This document shows positions 17,343-26,794 of a stretch of DNA of 64,000 nucleotides, piece by piece (the stretch's first letter is position 1; each line of letters starts with the position of its first letter). The position numbers and the translations under genes were made by a program. This stretch comes from CAZYME01 sp964648115 (GTDB lineage Bacteria > Pseudomonadota > Gammaproteobacteria > Legionellales > Legionellaceae): positions 1 to 64,000 of the forward strand of contig CAZYME010000002.1 in the NCBI GenBank assembly GCA_964648115.1, in the 5' to 3' direction. The notes under the pieces were generated by a model that was given only the letters and a program-made list of their open reading frames with translations, was not told the origin of the DNA and made no database searches.

Positions 17343-18668
17343 TTACCCCACAAGTTGATGCACAATTTTTTCCATTGCACTCGAGCGTGAGCCTTTTACT
17401 AATACTGTGGTGTTTTCATCCAATTGAGTGAGCAGATCATGCACCAAATCTTCCTGGTGCTTATAGTGTTTGCTCGTAGCACCGTAAGCTTGTGCCGTAG
17501 ACTCACTATGCATGCCATAGGTCATCAGAAGATCAATTCCATGCTCTCGAGCAGCTTCTCCTACTTGTTGATGATGTTGTTCACTCCACTCACCTAACTC
17601 CCCCATATCGCCGAAAACAAAAATCCGTCTGCCTTGGCGACTTGCTAATACCTCAAGTGCCGTAAGTGCAGAACGTAAATTAGCGTTATAGGTATCATCT
17701 ATGACTACGGCGTTGTTCTTGCCATGAAGAAACGTCATTCGACCTGATACTCCACCAAATTGCTGCAAACCCGAAGCTATATCCGACAACGAAATACCCA
17801 AAGCATGCGTGCATGCAGCAGCAGCCAAAGCATTCCTCACGTTGTGAGCACCAGGCACTCGCAATTGAATTTGGGTTTCGCCTTGTGGAGTCACCAAAAT
17901 AAACTGCCCACATCCATCTGCATTAAAGGTAATGTCTCGTGCATAAATGTCTGCAGGTTTGCTTGCTGAAAAGTGCAGCGTTTTTTTATTCTTTAATAGA
18001 GGGTCCCAAAAATGTGCGTAAGCATCATCATCATTAATCACCGCGGTTCCACCTGCAGCAAGACCTTGATGAATCTCCCCTTTTGCCCGCGCTACCCCTT
18101 CGATAGAACCAAAGCCTTCAATATGCGCTGGGGCAATGTTATTAATTAATGTTACTTGTGGCCGAACCATCGCTACCGTGTGAGCAATCTCACCTGGGTG
18201 GTTAGCACCTAACTCAAATACAGCATAACGGTGCTCTGGGTTTAGCTTTAATATACTTAATGGGACACCAATATGATTGTTCAAATTTCCGGGAGTTGCA
18301 TGTGAAGGTTTAGGCAATATGGCAGCGATCATTTCTTTAACCGTTGTTTTCCCATTACTACCGGTCAATGCAATAACGGCAGATGGGTTTTTTTGCCGAT
18401 GCGCGGCGGCTATGGCAGCGAATGCCTGTATTGTATCAGGAACTACCAATTGAGGAATTTTTACACTCTGATTTGCCTGTTCACATACGATTGCTGCAGC
18501 ACCCTGAGCAACAGCATCGCAAATAAAATCATGGCCATCAAAGATGTCACCACGAATGGCAATAAACAAATTGCCGGGTTTTACTTGTCGGCTGTCAATG
18601 CAGATTCCTGTTAACGTGGTATCCGTTGCGCAAGGTAGATTAAGTAGCGTGGAAATTTCACGTAACAT
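17343..18668 (-). CDS. murF: UDP-N-acetylmuramoyl-tripeptide--D-alanyl-D-alanine ligase
   Basis: Adds the D-Ala-D-Ala made by Ddl to the UDP-MurNAc tripeptide. The ATP-binding loop GSNGKTT is at residues ~104-110 (one less from the chosen start). FIAIRGDIFDGHDF near the N-terminus, ELGANHPGEI and the C-terminal VIDDTYNANLRS with VFGDMGELGEWS are MurF signatures. Length is 441 residues. The ATG at 18668 is preferred over the GTG just before it because GGGAGAGG stands six bases away. It overlaps the zipA stop, so it is coupled to zipA rather than to murE. Confidence 0.95.
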   Translation of the reverse strand: MLREISTLLNLPCATDTTLTGICIDSRQVKPGNLFIAIRGDIFDGHDFICDAVAQGAAAIVCEQANQSVKIPQLVVPDTIQAFAAIAAAHRQKNPSAVIALTGSNGKTTVKEMIAAILPKPSHATPGNLNNHIGVPLSILKLNPEHRYAVFELGANHPGEIAHTVAMVRPQVTLINNIAPAHIEGFGSIEGVARAKGEIHQGLAAGGTAVINDDDAYAHFWDPLLKNKKTLHFSASKPADIYARDITFNADGCGQFILVTPQGETQIQLRVPGAHNVRNALAAAACTHALGISLSDIASGLQQFGGVSGRMTFLHGKNNAVVIDDTYNANLRSALTALEVLASRQGRRIFVFGDMGELGEWSEQHHQQVGEAAREHGIDLLMTYGMHSESTAQAYGATSKHYKHQEDLVHDLLTQLDENTTVLVKGSRSSAMEKIVHQLVG

Positions 18669-19401
18669 CACAAGCCTCTCCCAAATTTAATAAGCGATAA
18701 TACCGCTGTATGCTCGCGTCAGATAAAGGTTTGCGATGATCATCAAGTAGATGCGTATCAAGCCCTTCACTTAGTTGCTTTGCTGTATCCAGCATAATAG
18801 CAAAACGCTCTGCATCAATCGTTGGGTTTCCTGAGGCTTCCATGAATAAACACAATCCATGCACACTAAAAGCACCGATATTCTGTAAGTCAAATACACC
18901 ACTCGGAGTAGCCGCTGCTAAACTACACAACACAGGACCTTGACCATTAGGGGATTGATGCCTATGAAATAAATGCCCCTCACCGAAACGCAGCCCCGCT
19001 GCGAGAACCGTCTGCAATAATTCATAGCCTGCTAATTGTCGGTTTTCTTTTGCTAATAAAAACATCATAACTGAAGACGCAGGTTCGCTACTTATTGCAG
19101 GCCGTGTTTCCTCTTGAACCGCTCTGATAGAGGGAGCAGAGGGCGCAGATGGCGTTATTGTGACCTGGGGAGAAGTTGGTCGTAAAATGGGCTGGATAGC
19201 TGGCGCCTCGCTTTCCGCCTCAAAATTAACTTTACGCACTGCAATAATATCGTCCTGGTTTGGAATGGTAGGTGTCCCCATAGAGGGCTGGTAATCTACT
19301 ATATTCAAACTCTGACGCCTTGCTTTTATCATGCGACTAATTGCGAAAATTACTCCAATCAGCAACAGGATATTGAGTCCCAAACTCCAACTTGCCTGCA
19401 T
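18658..19401 (-). CDS. zipA: Cell division protein ZipA
   Basis: Membrane anchor for FtsZ. An N-terminal membrane helix lies at residues ~5-22, followed by a short basic patch (KARRQS). A proline/serine-rich linker runs from ~30 to 105, and then the ZipA C-terminal FtsZ-binding domain starts at SSVMMFLLAKENRQLAG and ends with QRYYRLL. At 247 residues the linker is shorter than in E. coli. It overlaps smc by one base and murF by a few. smc-zipA is a known pairing, but joined here to murF. Confidence 0.88.
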   Translation of the reverse strand: MQASWSLGLNILLLIGVIFAISRMIKARRQSLNIVDYQPSMGTPTIPNQDDIIAVRKVNFEAESEAPAIQPILRPTSPQVTITPSAPSAPSIRAVQEETRPAISSEPASSVMMFLLAKENRQLAGYELLQTVLAAGLRFGEGHLFHRHQSPNGQGPVLCSLAAATPSGVFDLQNIGAFSVHGLCLFMEASGNPTIDAERFAIMLDTAKQLSEGLDTHLLDDHRKPLSDASIQRYYRLLNLGEACDVT

Positions 19402-22400
19402 TATTGACTCTCCTCCGCTAAGGTCTCTTCTACATTTACTGCAACTATTCGGGAAACACCCGGCTCTCGCATGGTTACCCCGATTAAATGATCTGCCAAC
19501 TCCATTGTTACCTTATTGTGTGTAATAAACAAGAATTGTACAAATTCTGACATCTCTTTCACCAACGCACAAAAACGCCTCACATTTACATCATCCAATG
19601 GCGCATCAACCTCATCTAACATGCAAAATGGCGATGGATTCTGCTGAAAAATAGCAAATACGAGCGCTACAGCAGTCATTGCTTTCTCTCCTCCAGACAA
19701 CGAGTGGATAGTTCCATTGCGTTTACCTGGGGGTTGTGCCATGACTAAAATCCCCGCTTCAAGAAGATTATCACATGTTAGTTCTAATCGTGCATGTCCG
19801 CCCTCAAAAAGACGCGGAAAAAGTGCTTGAAATGCATCGTTCACCTGATCAAACGTTTCTTTTAAGCGTGACTGCGTCTCTTTATCCATTTTGGAAATCG
19901 CTGTATCTAATGTGGTTAAAGCCTCCATTAAGTCGCGATACTGTTCGTCTAACAATTGTTTACGTTCTAGCTCAGCTTGATACTCTTCAATGGCAACAAG
20001 ATTAATAGCGCCAAGGCGTTGAATTTTTTCCTCAAGCGCTACTAGTGACTGCTCACGAGCTTGTAAGGTAACCTCGACAGAGAGCTCCGCTAACAAAATT
20101 TCAACATCCGCATTTAAGCTTGCTAATGATTCAAGAAGATTATCAGCACGTATTGCTAACCCTTGCTCCTGCAATTGTCCTTGTTGGATTTTTTCCTGTA
20201 TGAGGTTTGCTTGATGCTCTTCTTGCTGAGAAAGGCGCTCTCTTTCTTGTACTTGTTGTTGTATTGCTTCTGTTTGTTGCCTTTGCTGTGCCAATTTTTC
20301 ATCAAGCTGATGACGCGTAGTTAATTTTTCATGAAGGGATAGATTTTGCTCCTGAAATAGGGGGCTAAGTTCTCGACTACGTTTGTCCAGCAATGCCAAG
20401 CGCTCACGCAACGTATCAATATGCCGGTGACCCCGAGTGCTGCTATCACGTAATTGCTGTAATTTTAGTGTTTCCCGATTACATTGTAGTTCTGCTTGAT
20501 GCAATGCATCCTTTGTCTCATCCACGACGCGCTGAGAGAGGGCCAACTTATCTTCCCAACTTGCTTTCACAGTCTTTAATTCCTGCAATTCCTGCTCATG
20601 GTGAGTCACTGCTTGCAAGGCGAGGTCTACGTTACGCTGGGTTTGAAGCATCTCTGTAGCTAACTCTTCTAAAAGAAGTTGGAGCGCATCATTCTCTTCG
20701 ATCAAAGTGCTTTTTTTAACCAGTGCATGATTTAGTGCTTGTTGTTTATTATTGATGCCCGCTCCGCATGCTCGAAATGCCTCTTGGCTCGTTAATAAAG
20801 CCTGTTGGTATGCACTACTCTCACGTTCATTTTCTACCAAATGAGCATGTACTTGATCACGGTTCATTTTTAAAGACTGCAAATGATCCTGCGCACTCGT
20901 CAAAGCTTCATTTAACTTAGCTAAAGCTTGCTGACGAAATAGTAAACCTGATTCGTCATGAGCCTGAAAACCATCAAAGCGCGCCCAACCTAAACCTAAC
21001 CAATATCCATCAGCCGTTACTACAGACTGCTGGTTATTTAGCGTTGGTAACCAGGATATAGCTTCAGCCAAATTCTCTGCCGCAAAAATCTGGTTCAAGT
21101 CGTTGATCCAACATGGGGCAATCCCGTTCATTTTTTCAGATAAAAGAGGATAGGTGGTGACAGGTTCTGATATTTTCGCCTGCTGCACAAATACTGCAGA
21201 CTGCTCTTGTAAGTCAGCAAGCTTGGGCCAAAGTGCTTCCATTGAATCAAGTACGATAGCTTGCAAACCATCTCCCAAAACCAACTCACAAGCCCGTAAC
21301 CATTTATCAGAAACACTGATTACTTCTGCTAAACGAGGGTTTTTATCCCACTGAGGTAGCACAGAAGATGCATTTTTCACATTGCGCAAGGCTGCATTTT
21401 GAGCAGCGCTTAAAGCTGCTTGCTCTGTTACTAAAGCTTGTACTTTATCTTGGGCCTGATGCAATTGCTGTTCAACCGCTGTTAACTGCTCGCGCAGGGT
21501 GATACTTTTTTTTATCGCCCTTTCAAGATTTTCTGTGTCGCTCTGCTGTTGTTTATTTAAATCGATGTATTGCGCCTGCAAGCGCAGTAACTCCTCTTGC
21601 AAAGGCTCCACGAAGATTTGTGCGTGTTCAATTTGATTTTTTTCAAAACTTAATTGTGTTTGTTGGCAACGCTGATCTATGTGCTGCAAACGTACTTGCT
21701 CGACCTGTACTTCGCGCTGCGCCTGGTGAAATGCTGTTTGAGCATTTTGCCATTGCATTTCCCAGTTTATTTTTTGCGGTTTATGATCATCTACTACTTG
21801 TTGGCGTTGACGAAGCTCTTCTTGCAAAGCTTCAATACGGGCTTGTAGGCCTGCCAATGCTTCTTCACTAACACCATGAGCTTTATTGTCTTGTTCTAAT
21901 TGTTCGGTTGCAGTTTGCATATCCGATTGGATGTGCTGCTCATCAATGACTAGACGCTCTTGCTCACGTTGCTGCTGTTGAATACTTTCCTCAAGACGCG
22001 CAACTTCCGTAGTTAGTTGATAAAATTGCGTTTGGATTTGTTGAAAATCATCTTGAGCGGTATGCAGTTTTTCTCGTAACTGGGCATTATCCTTAGCAAA
22101 CCCCGTAATATTGGTGCGATGATGCTCTTGCTGCAACAATAGCTGGCTCAACTCACGCTGAACCTGCTCTTGCTCAGTTGTTACTCCACGCCATTTTAAC
22201 GCTAGGATTTCTGCTTTACATAAGCGCGCATCTTGTTTTAATAGTTTGTAGCGCTCAGCCGCTTTTGCTTGGCGCTCTAATCGCTGTAACTGCTTTTCTA
22301 ATTCATCACGAATATCTGCAACACGCGCTAAATTTTCACGGGCGTGCTGGATGCGTTGCAAAGTTTCACGACGACGCTCTTTGTACTTAGAAACACCCGC

Positions 22401-22901
22401 CGCTTCTTCAAGATACGCTCTTAGATCCTCAGGGCGTGCCTCTATTAATTTAGAAATCGTATCTTGACCAATGATCGAATACCCACGAGCGCCAGCACCT
22501 GTTCCTAAAAAAATATCCGTGATATCACGCCGACGGCAACGACTACCATTTAAGTAATAACAAGAGTCTCCGTCGCGTGTAACTAAGCGCTTAACAGCAA
22601 TTTCTTGATAACTCGCATACTGCCCTGTCAGTCGGCCCAAGCTATTATCAAATACTAGCTCCACAGATGCCTGACCAACTGATTTGCGATTTGACGAACC
22701 ATTAAAAATAACATCAGCCATGGATGCGCCACGCAAATTCTTCGCAGAGCTCTCCCCCATCACCCAGCGCACAGCATCAATAATATTGGATTTACCACAT
22801 CCATTTGGCCCAACAACCGCCACAAGTTGGCTAGCAAAAGGCACAATAGTCGGCTCGACAAACGATTTAAAACCAGCTAGTTTTAATTGTTTCAGATGCA
22901 T
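19401..22901 (-). CDS. smc: Chromosome segregation protein SMC
   Basis: SMC ATPase that compacts and segregates the chromosome. The Walker A GPNGCGKS is at residues 31-38. A first coiled coil, very rich in Q/E/L, runs from ~170 to 500, the hinge lies around 510-650, and a second coiled coil reaches ~1000. The ABC signature LSGGEK is near residue 1070, followed by Walker B FCMLDEVDAPLDD. The N-terminal AGFKSF is typical. At 1166 residues it is full length. It is the first gene of the leftward cluster and is divergent from phaC with a 67-base gap. Confidence 0.97.
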   Translation of the reverse strand: MHLKQLKLAGFKSFVEPTIVPFASQLVAVVGPNGCGKSNIIDAVRWVMGESSAKNLRGASMADVIFNGSSNRKSVGQASVELVFDNSLGRLTGQYASYQEIAVKRLVTRDGDSCYYLNGSRCRRRDITDIFLGTGAGARGYSIIGQDTISKLIEARPEDLRAYLEEAAGVSKYKERRRETLQRIQHARENLARVADIRDELEKQLQRLERQAKAAERYKLLKQDARLCKAEILALKWRGVTTEQEQVQRELSQLLLQQEHHRTNITGFAKDNAQLREKLHTAQDDFQQIQTQFYQLTTEVARLEESIQQQQREQERLVIDEQHIQSDMQTATEQLEQDNKAHGVSEEALAGLQARIEALQEELRQRQQVVDDHKPQKINWEMQWQNAQTAFHQAQREVQVEQVRLQHIDQRCQQTQLSFEKNQIEHAQIFVEPLQEELLRLQAQYIDLNKQQQSDTENLERAIKKSITLREQLTAVEQQLHQAQDKVQALVTEQAALSAAQNAALRNVKNASSVLPQWDKNPRLAEVISVSDKWLRACELVLGDGLQAIVLDSMEALWPKLADLQEQSAVFVQQAKISEPVTTYPLLSEKMNGIAPCWINDLNQIFAAENLAEAISWLPTLNNQQSVVTADGYWLGLGWARFDGFQAHDESGLLFRQQALAKLNEALTSAQDHLQSLKMNRDQVHAHLVENERESSAYQQALLTSQEAFRACGAGINNKQQALNHALVKKSTLIEENDALQLLLEELATEMLQTQRNVDLALQAVTHHEQELQELKTVKASWEDKLALSQRVVDETKDALHQAELQCNRETLKLQQLRDSSTRGHRHIDTLRERLALLDKRSRELSPLFQEQNLSLHEKLTTRHQLDEKLAQQRQQTEAIQQQVQERERLSQQEEHQANLIQEKIQQGQLQEQGLAIRADNLLESLASLNADVEILLAELSVEVTLQAREQSLVALEEKIQRLGAINLVAIEEYQAELERKQLLDEQYRDLMEALTTLDTAISKMDKETQSRLKETFDQVNDAFQALFPRLFEGGHARLELTCDNLLEAGILVMAQPPGKRNGTIHSLSGGEKAMTAVALVFAIFQQNPSPFCMLDEVDAPLDDVNVRRFCALVKEMSEFVQFLFITHNKVTMELADHLIGVTMREPGVSRIVAVNVEETLAEESQ

Positions 22902-22968
22902 GGAAATGCGTATAAAAGAATAATATGAGCAATTGTAACCTATAATGATTTAAAATATAGGAGTGTAA

Positions 22969-24741
22969 GTGGATACGGATACTGAGCTCAGTGAGATAAT
23001 GCAATCCGTTGCTGAAAAAAGCTTACGACTACTGACGAGCTTTAAGCAACAACCAGCGCAATTACCCACGCTTATTGATAAATACATGGATCTTTCGAGC
23101 GATTTCCAAGCTTTATTTTTTACCGTATTAAAAAACCCTGAACAACTTAAAGAGATGCAGGTTGCATACTGGCAAGACAACTTTAGTTTACTACAAGATA
23201 ATTTTAACCTCTGGCTAGAGGGGAAAACCACCCCCATCAGTGACAAGCGTTTTAGTAGTGAAGAATGGGTCAACAACCCTTTTTTTAACTTACTAAGTCA
23301 ACAATACCTTTTGGCTAGCGAGCATTTAAATTCTTTACTTGAGCATCTGGATTATGGAGATAAGCGATTAGCCAGGCGGGTGCAATTTTTCATGCGTCAA
23401 TATTTAGACGCGCTATCTCCTGACAATTTTTTTCATACAAACCCTCAATTAATCGCAGAAACATTGCAGAGCCATGGGAAAAATTTGTTACTGGGGCTAC
23501 AAAATTTGCTCACAGATATAGAGGCAGGCTCTTCCCGTCTCCTCATAAAAATGACCGATATGGCGGCATTTAAAGTAGGAGAAAACATCGCTATCACACC
23601 TGGCCAGGTTATTTTTAGAAACGACTTAATGGAGCTGATTCAATATACACCTCAAACACCCAAAGTTGCTTCAATACCTTTACTAATAATCCCACCGTGG
23701 ATTAACAAATATTATATTCTTGACTTAAGCCCCCCTAACTCCCTGATTCGTTGGTTAGTAACGCAAGGTATTACGGTATTCGTTATTTCTTGGGTTAATC
23801 CTGACTCTAGTTATGCTAACAAAGATATATTTGACTACCTCAATGAGGGCCCAATAACCGCTATTCAAACGATTCAAAAGCAGCTTGGTGTCAAGCAAGT
23901 TAACACGCTAGGCTTTTGTATTGGTGGTACATTATTAGCAATTTTGCTCAGCTATTTTAAAGCACGACATGAAACACCGGTGCGCTCCGCAACATTTCTT
24001 GCCTCAATGATTGATTTTAGTGATCCAGGCGACATTGCAGTCTTTATTGATGAAAAGCAAATTACCAAACTTGAAGAAAGAATGACTGCCAAAGGCTACT
24101 TAGAGGGCCATTTTATGGCCAGTGCTTTTAACTCCTTACGAGCAAGCGATTTAATTTGGTCATTTTTTATTAAAAACTACTTACGCGGTAAGCCGCCAGT
24201 CCCTTTCGATATTTTATATTGGAACGCTGATACGACTAACATGCCAGCAAAAATGCACTCTCAATATTTACGTTGGATGTATCTGCATAACAATCTAATC
24301 AAACCCGGTAAAATTCGCTTAAATAAAACTCCGTTGGACGTGACTAGTATTGATACTCCAACCTTTTTTGTTTCCACCAAAAAAGACCATATTGCACCAT
24401 GGCAAACGACTTACTTGGGTTTTCAAAAAATTCAGGGAAAAAAACATTTTTTACTGGGAGGATCTGGGCATATCGCGGGTATTATTATCCCACCCGGCAC
24501 TGAAAAATACGGCTATTACTGTCATTCGGATTCTCCTAAAAATCCCGAGGAATGGTTAGCCAACGCCACGCATCATGAAGGCTCTTGGTGGCCTGAGTGG
24601 TTCAAATGGTTTAAAAAAGAATCGGGACGCATGATAGATGCGCCCGATATTAATCAGCTGCCTTTAAAACCCATTATGGATGCGCCGGGAAGTTATGTGC
24701 ATGTGAAGAGTCAAAGAGAAGGTGTGGAAGTGACGTTATAG
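22969..24741 (+). CDS. phaC: Poly(3-hydroxyalkanoate) synthase, class I
   Basis: Polymerises 3-hydroxyacyl-CoA (mostly 3-hydroxybutyryl-CoA) into storage granules. The lipase-like box is GFCIGG with nucleophile C317. D473 (TKKDHIAPW) and H501 (GSGHIAG) complete the triad, with spacing close to the C. necator enzyme. PPWINKYYILDL and ISWVNPD are further family motifs. Length is 590 residues, class I size. The start is GTG with AGGAG five bases away. Regulator, phasin and reductase genes lie convergently just downstream. Confidence 0.95.
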   Translation: MDTDTELSEIMQSVAEKSLRLLTSFKQQPAQLPTLIDKYMDLSSDFQALFFTVLKNPEQLKEMQVAYWQDNFSLLQDNFNLWLEGKTTPISDKRFSSEEWVNNPFFNLLSQQYLLASEHLNSLLEHLDYGDKRLARRVQFFMRQYLDALSPDNFFHTNPQLIAETLQSHGKNLLLGLQNLLTDIEAGSSRLLIKMTDMAAFKVGENIAITPGQVIFRNDLMELIQYTPQTPKVASIPLLIIPPWINKYYILDLSPPNSLIRWLVTQGITVFVISWVNPDSSYANKDIFDYLNEGPITAIQTIQKQLGVKQVNTLGFCIGGTLLAILLSYFKARHETPVRSATFLASMIDFSDPGDIAVFIDEKQITKLEERMTAKGYLEGHFMASAFNSLRASDLIWSFFIKNYLRGKPPVPFDILYWNADTTNMPAKMHSQYLRWMYLHNNLIKPGKIRLNKTPLDVTSIDTPTFFVSTKKDHIAPWQTTYLGFQKIQGKKHFLLGGSGHIAGIIIPPGTEKYGYYCHSDSPKNPEEWLANATHHEGSWWPEWFKWFKKESGRMIDAPDINQLPLKPIMDAPGSYVHVKSQREGVEVTL

Positions 24742-24751
24742 AAAATCAAAC

Positions 24752-24784
24752 GTAGGTTGGCGCCGTTAGGCCCAACCTACATTT
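24752..24784. repeat. Family A palindrome between phaC and phasin gene
   Basis: GTAGGTTGG (24752-24760) pairs exactly with CCAACCTAC (24772-24780). It stands between two convergent 3' ends and may terminate both transcripts, although no long T-run follows. Confidence 0.6.
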
Positions 24785-24796
24785 ACATTAAGAAAA

Positions 24797-25090
24797 TTAC
24801 TTACTTTTATCTTCGGTTTTGGTTTTTATCTCGCGTGCGCAAGACAGCATCGTTTTTTCGAGGATCCCGAATGTTTGTTGCATGTAATCCAATACTTTAT
24901 GGCCATTAGACAGCGTTACCGAAAGCTGTTTTTCAAATAAATCTTGTGGCTTGGTAATACTAGTCAATTCGTCTGGCTTTAAGTAGGTCATGCTTTGTAA
25001 AGTTTTAACATTTAACTCAGCCATGGCTTTCCAAGGTTCTTGTGCTCTTCTAGCCATATCAGAAAATTGTGTAAAGTATTCTTGACTCAT
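24797..25090 (-). CDS. Phasin-like PHB granule protein
   Basis: A short helical protein of 97 residues. It resembles phasins, which coat PHB granules: YFTQFSDMARRAQEPWKAMAELNVKTLQ, broken by a segment with LTSITKPQDLFEKQ, then an amphipathic helix VLDYMQQTFGILEK. The frame opens at 25117, but GGAG lies six bases before the ATG at 25090 (MSQEYF), so that start is chosen. The neighbours phaR, phaB and phaC support a granule role. It is shorter than most phasins, and a phasin-family search would settle it. Confidence 0.7.
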   Translation of the reverse strand: MSQEYFTQFSDMARRAQEPWKAMAELNVKTLQSMTYLKPDELTSITKPQDLFEKQLSVTLSNGHKVLDYMQQTFGILEKTMLSCAREIKTKTEDKSK

Positions 25091-25154
25091 CATAATCTCC
25101 ATTATGTTGCACCGCACAATAATAGTTTGGTTGGCATTCTATTATTTGTCAAGT

Positions 25155-25550
25155 TCATCTAAAAAACGTTTGCCATTGGCTAACCATGTCTTGCACCTGT
25201 TTGTTCCATGCCTCGCTAGTTTGCTGGAAAACCTTTGATTGGGTCTGTTTTTCTATCGTCGAGACCATTTGCTCTAGCACCGTCTTAAAGGATTGGCTCA
25301 TTGGGTGGTTAGCTAAGCAGATCAAATGCCGCAGCATATCAGGTGACAAAAATTTCGTAGGGCCGGCTTCCATTTCTACAAAAATTTGCAGCAAAGTCGC
25401 TGTAGTAATGTCTTCTTTACTCGAAGAATCCTCAACTTTAAAGAGTATGCCATCAGTAACATAACGTTGAAGTTCCTCTACCGTAATGTATTGGCTTTTG
25501 TCCGTGTCATACAATCTGCGATTTTTATATTTTTTTATTAATCTGATCAT
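25155..25550 (-). CDS. phaR: PHB synthesis repressor PhaR
   Basis: DNA- and PHB-binding regulator that controls phasin expression. The N-terminal domain IRLIKKYKNRRLYDTDKSQYIT is almost invariant in the family (described here in two parts: KKYKNRRLYDT and SQYITVEEL). A PHB_acc-like part follows with TTATLLQIFVEME and LSPDMLRHLI. At 131 residues it is shorter than the C. necator protein. It lies between the phasin and reductase genes, all leftward, so it probably belongs to one operon whose phasin it represses. Confidence 0.88.
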   Translation of the reverse strand: MIRLIKKYKNRRLYDTDKSQYITVEELQRYVTDGILFKVEDSSSKEDITTATLLQIFVEMEAGPTKFLSPDMLRHLICLANHPMSQSFKTVLEQMVSTIEKQTQSKVFQQTSEAWNKQVQDMVSQWQTFFR

Positions 25551-25588
25551 ATTTATCCCAGGATAAGTGGTGGGGGTTACATCAATCC

Positions 25589-26329
25589 TTACATATATTG
25601 CCCCCCATTCACATCCAAATTTGTGCCTGTAATAAAACTCGACTCCCGTGCGGCTAAAAATGCGACCACACGTGCAATTTCTTCTGGTTTACCTAATCGT
25701 CCAACGGGAATATTAGCAATAATTGACTGCAACACCTCATCTTTCACATCTTCTAACATGGGAGTGTCTATATATCCGGGTGAAATCGTATTGACCGTAA
25801 TGCCTTTGCTAGCCACTTCTTGCGCTAAGCTTTTGCTAAATCCAAATAAAGCAGATTTACTTGCCGCATAGTTACATTGGCCAAATTGACCTTTGCGTCC
25901 ATTGATAGAGGAAATATTGATAATACGACCATATTCTTTTTCCAGCATAAGCGGCAACACGTTATGTGTTACGTTGTATACACTGGTTAAATTAGCATCA
26001 ATAACTTCATCCCATTGTTGGGGAGTCATCTTTTTCAAGCTAGCATCGTTAGTAATACCTGCATTATTGACCAGCACATCGATGCGACCATAACGCTCCT
26101 TCACCAAAGCGACCAGTTTTTCACAATCTGCAAAATTCACAATATCCGCATACAAGATGTCAATATCATGCCCAGCAGCTTTCTGCGCTATCTGCCACTG
26201 CTTTGCTTCTTCATGATTACCGTCCTTGAAGTAGCACGCGATTACTTTATAATCACTTGCTAAACGCCTACATATGGCAGAACCAATTCCACCTGTACCA
26301 CCTGTAACGACAGCCACCATCTGTTCCAT
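25589..26329 (-). CDS. phaB: Acetoacetyl-CoA reductase (NADPH), SDR family
   Basis: Supplies (R)-3-hydroxybutyryl-CoA for PhaC. A short-chain dehydrogenase with the cofactor loop VTGGTGGIGSAI, the NAGIT strand, and the catalytic S-Y-K in INISSING and NYAASKSAL. GQCNYAASKSALFGFSK and NTISPGYIDTPML are typical of PhaB rather than FabG. Choosing the ATG at 26329 with GGAG eight bases away, not the GTG three codons earlier, gives 246 residues, the usual PhaB length. No phaA thiolase is in the window. Confidence 0.88.
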   Translation of the reverse strand: MEQMVAVVTGGTGGIGSAICRRLASDYKVIACYFKDGNHEEAKQWQIAQKAAGHDIDILYADIVNFADCEKLVALVKERYGRIDVLVNNAGITNDASLKKMTPQQWDEVIDANLTSVYNVTHNVLPLMLEKEYGRIINISSINGRKGQFGQCNYAASKSALFGFSKSLAQEVASKGITVNTISPGYIDTPMLEDVKDEVLQSIIANIPVGRLGKPEEIARVVAFLAARESSFITGTNLDVNGGQYM

Positions 26330-26408
26330 AATTAACACTCCATGTTTTAATTATTATTAATCTTTACTTACAGAACAAAAGCTATTGCAAATACCGAGTA
26401 AAACTCTT

Positions 26409-26638
26409 TGTAGCCTGTATGGAGCGATGCGGAATGCGTGGATCGTGCCACACCCCATTCCCCACTGCCATTACGTTAAGAGATTTTTGTCATTCCCGCG
26501 AAGGCGGGAATCCATCCCTAACTTGGGCTAGGAGCCATGGGAGAAATGGATCCCCGCCTTCGCGGGGACGACAGTCTTTCCTTAACTTAATGGCAGTGAC
26601 CCCATTCCCGCATTCCGCATCGCTTCATACGGGCTACA
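26409..26638. repeat. Family C palindrome split by a MITE
   Basis: TGTAGCCTGTATGGAGCGAT on the left (26409 onward) is the inverted match, with a few changes, of ATCGCTTCATACGGGCTACA ending at 26638. Both arms continue inward through GCGGAATGCG. The MITE at 26463-26598 sits at the centre. Similar sequences occur at 27368-27402, 32812-32858 and 61531-61612. This fills most of the 465-base gap between phaB and the next gene. Confidence 0.7.
26463..26598. mobile_element. MITE (family B) copy 2, with 11-bp target duplication
   Basis: A 136-bp element with ends CACTGCCATTACGTTAAG and CTTAACTTAATGGCAGTG. It is flanked by ACCCCATTCCC at 26452-26462 and again at 26599-26609, a perfect 11-bp duplication different from that of copy 1. 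The body matches copy 1 (9864-9998) at nearly every base when reversed. It has inserted into the middle of a family C palindrome. Confidence 0.9.
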
Positions 26639-26730
26639 TTTATCTATTTAACCTACGTTGATTTAAAGTATAGTCATAGATGGCTTAAATTACAGAGATG
26701 TGCCACAACTTAAGCTTCCTCCTCATGTTC

Positions 26731-26758
26731 TTGACTTCAAAACCGTATCAAATACAAT
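26731..26758 (+). promoter_or_regulatory. Sigma-70-like promoter for the 185-residue protein gene
   Basis: TTGACT (26731-26736) and TACAAT (26753-26758) are 16 bases apart, close to consensus, and lie 37 bases before the gene's ATG. Confidence 0.5.
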
Positions 26759-26794
26759 TGCAGTGTCTTTTTATGTTCCAATAAGGATTAAAAT

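Noticed and set aside
26419..26661. 80-codon plus-strand frame between phaB and the next gene
   Set aside because: It is composed of the family C palindrome and the MITE; no ribosome site and the translation follows repeat sequence.
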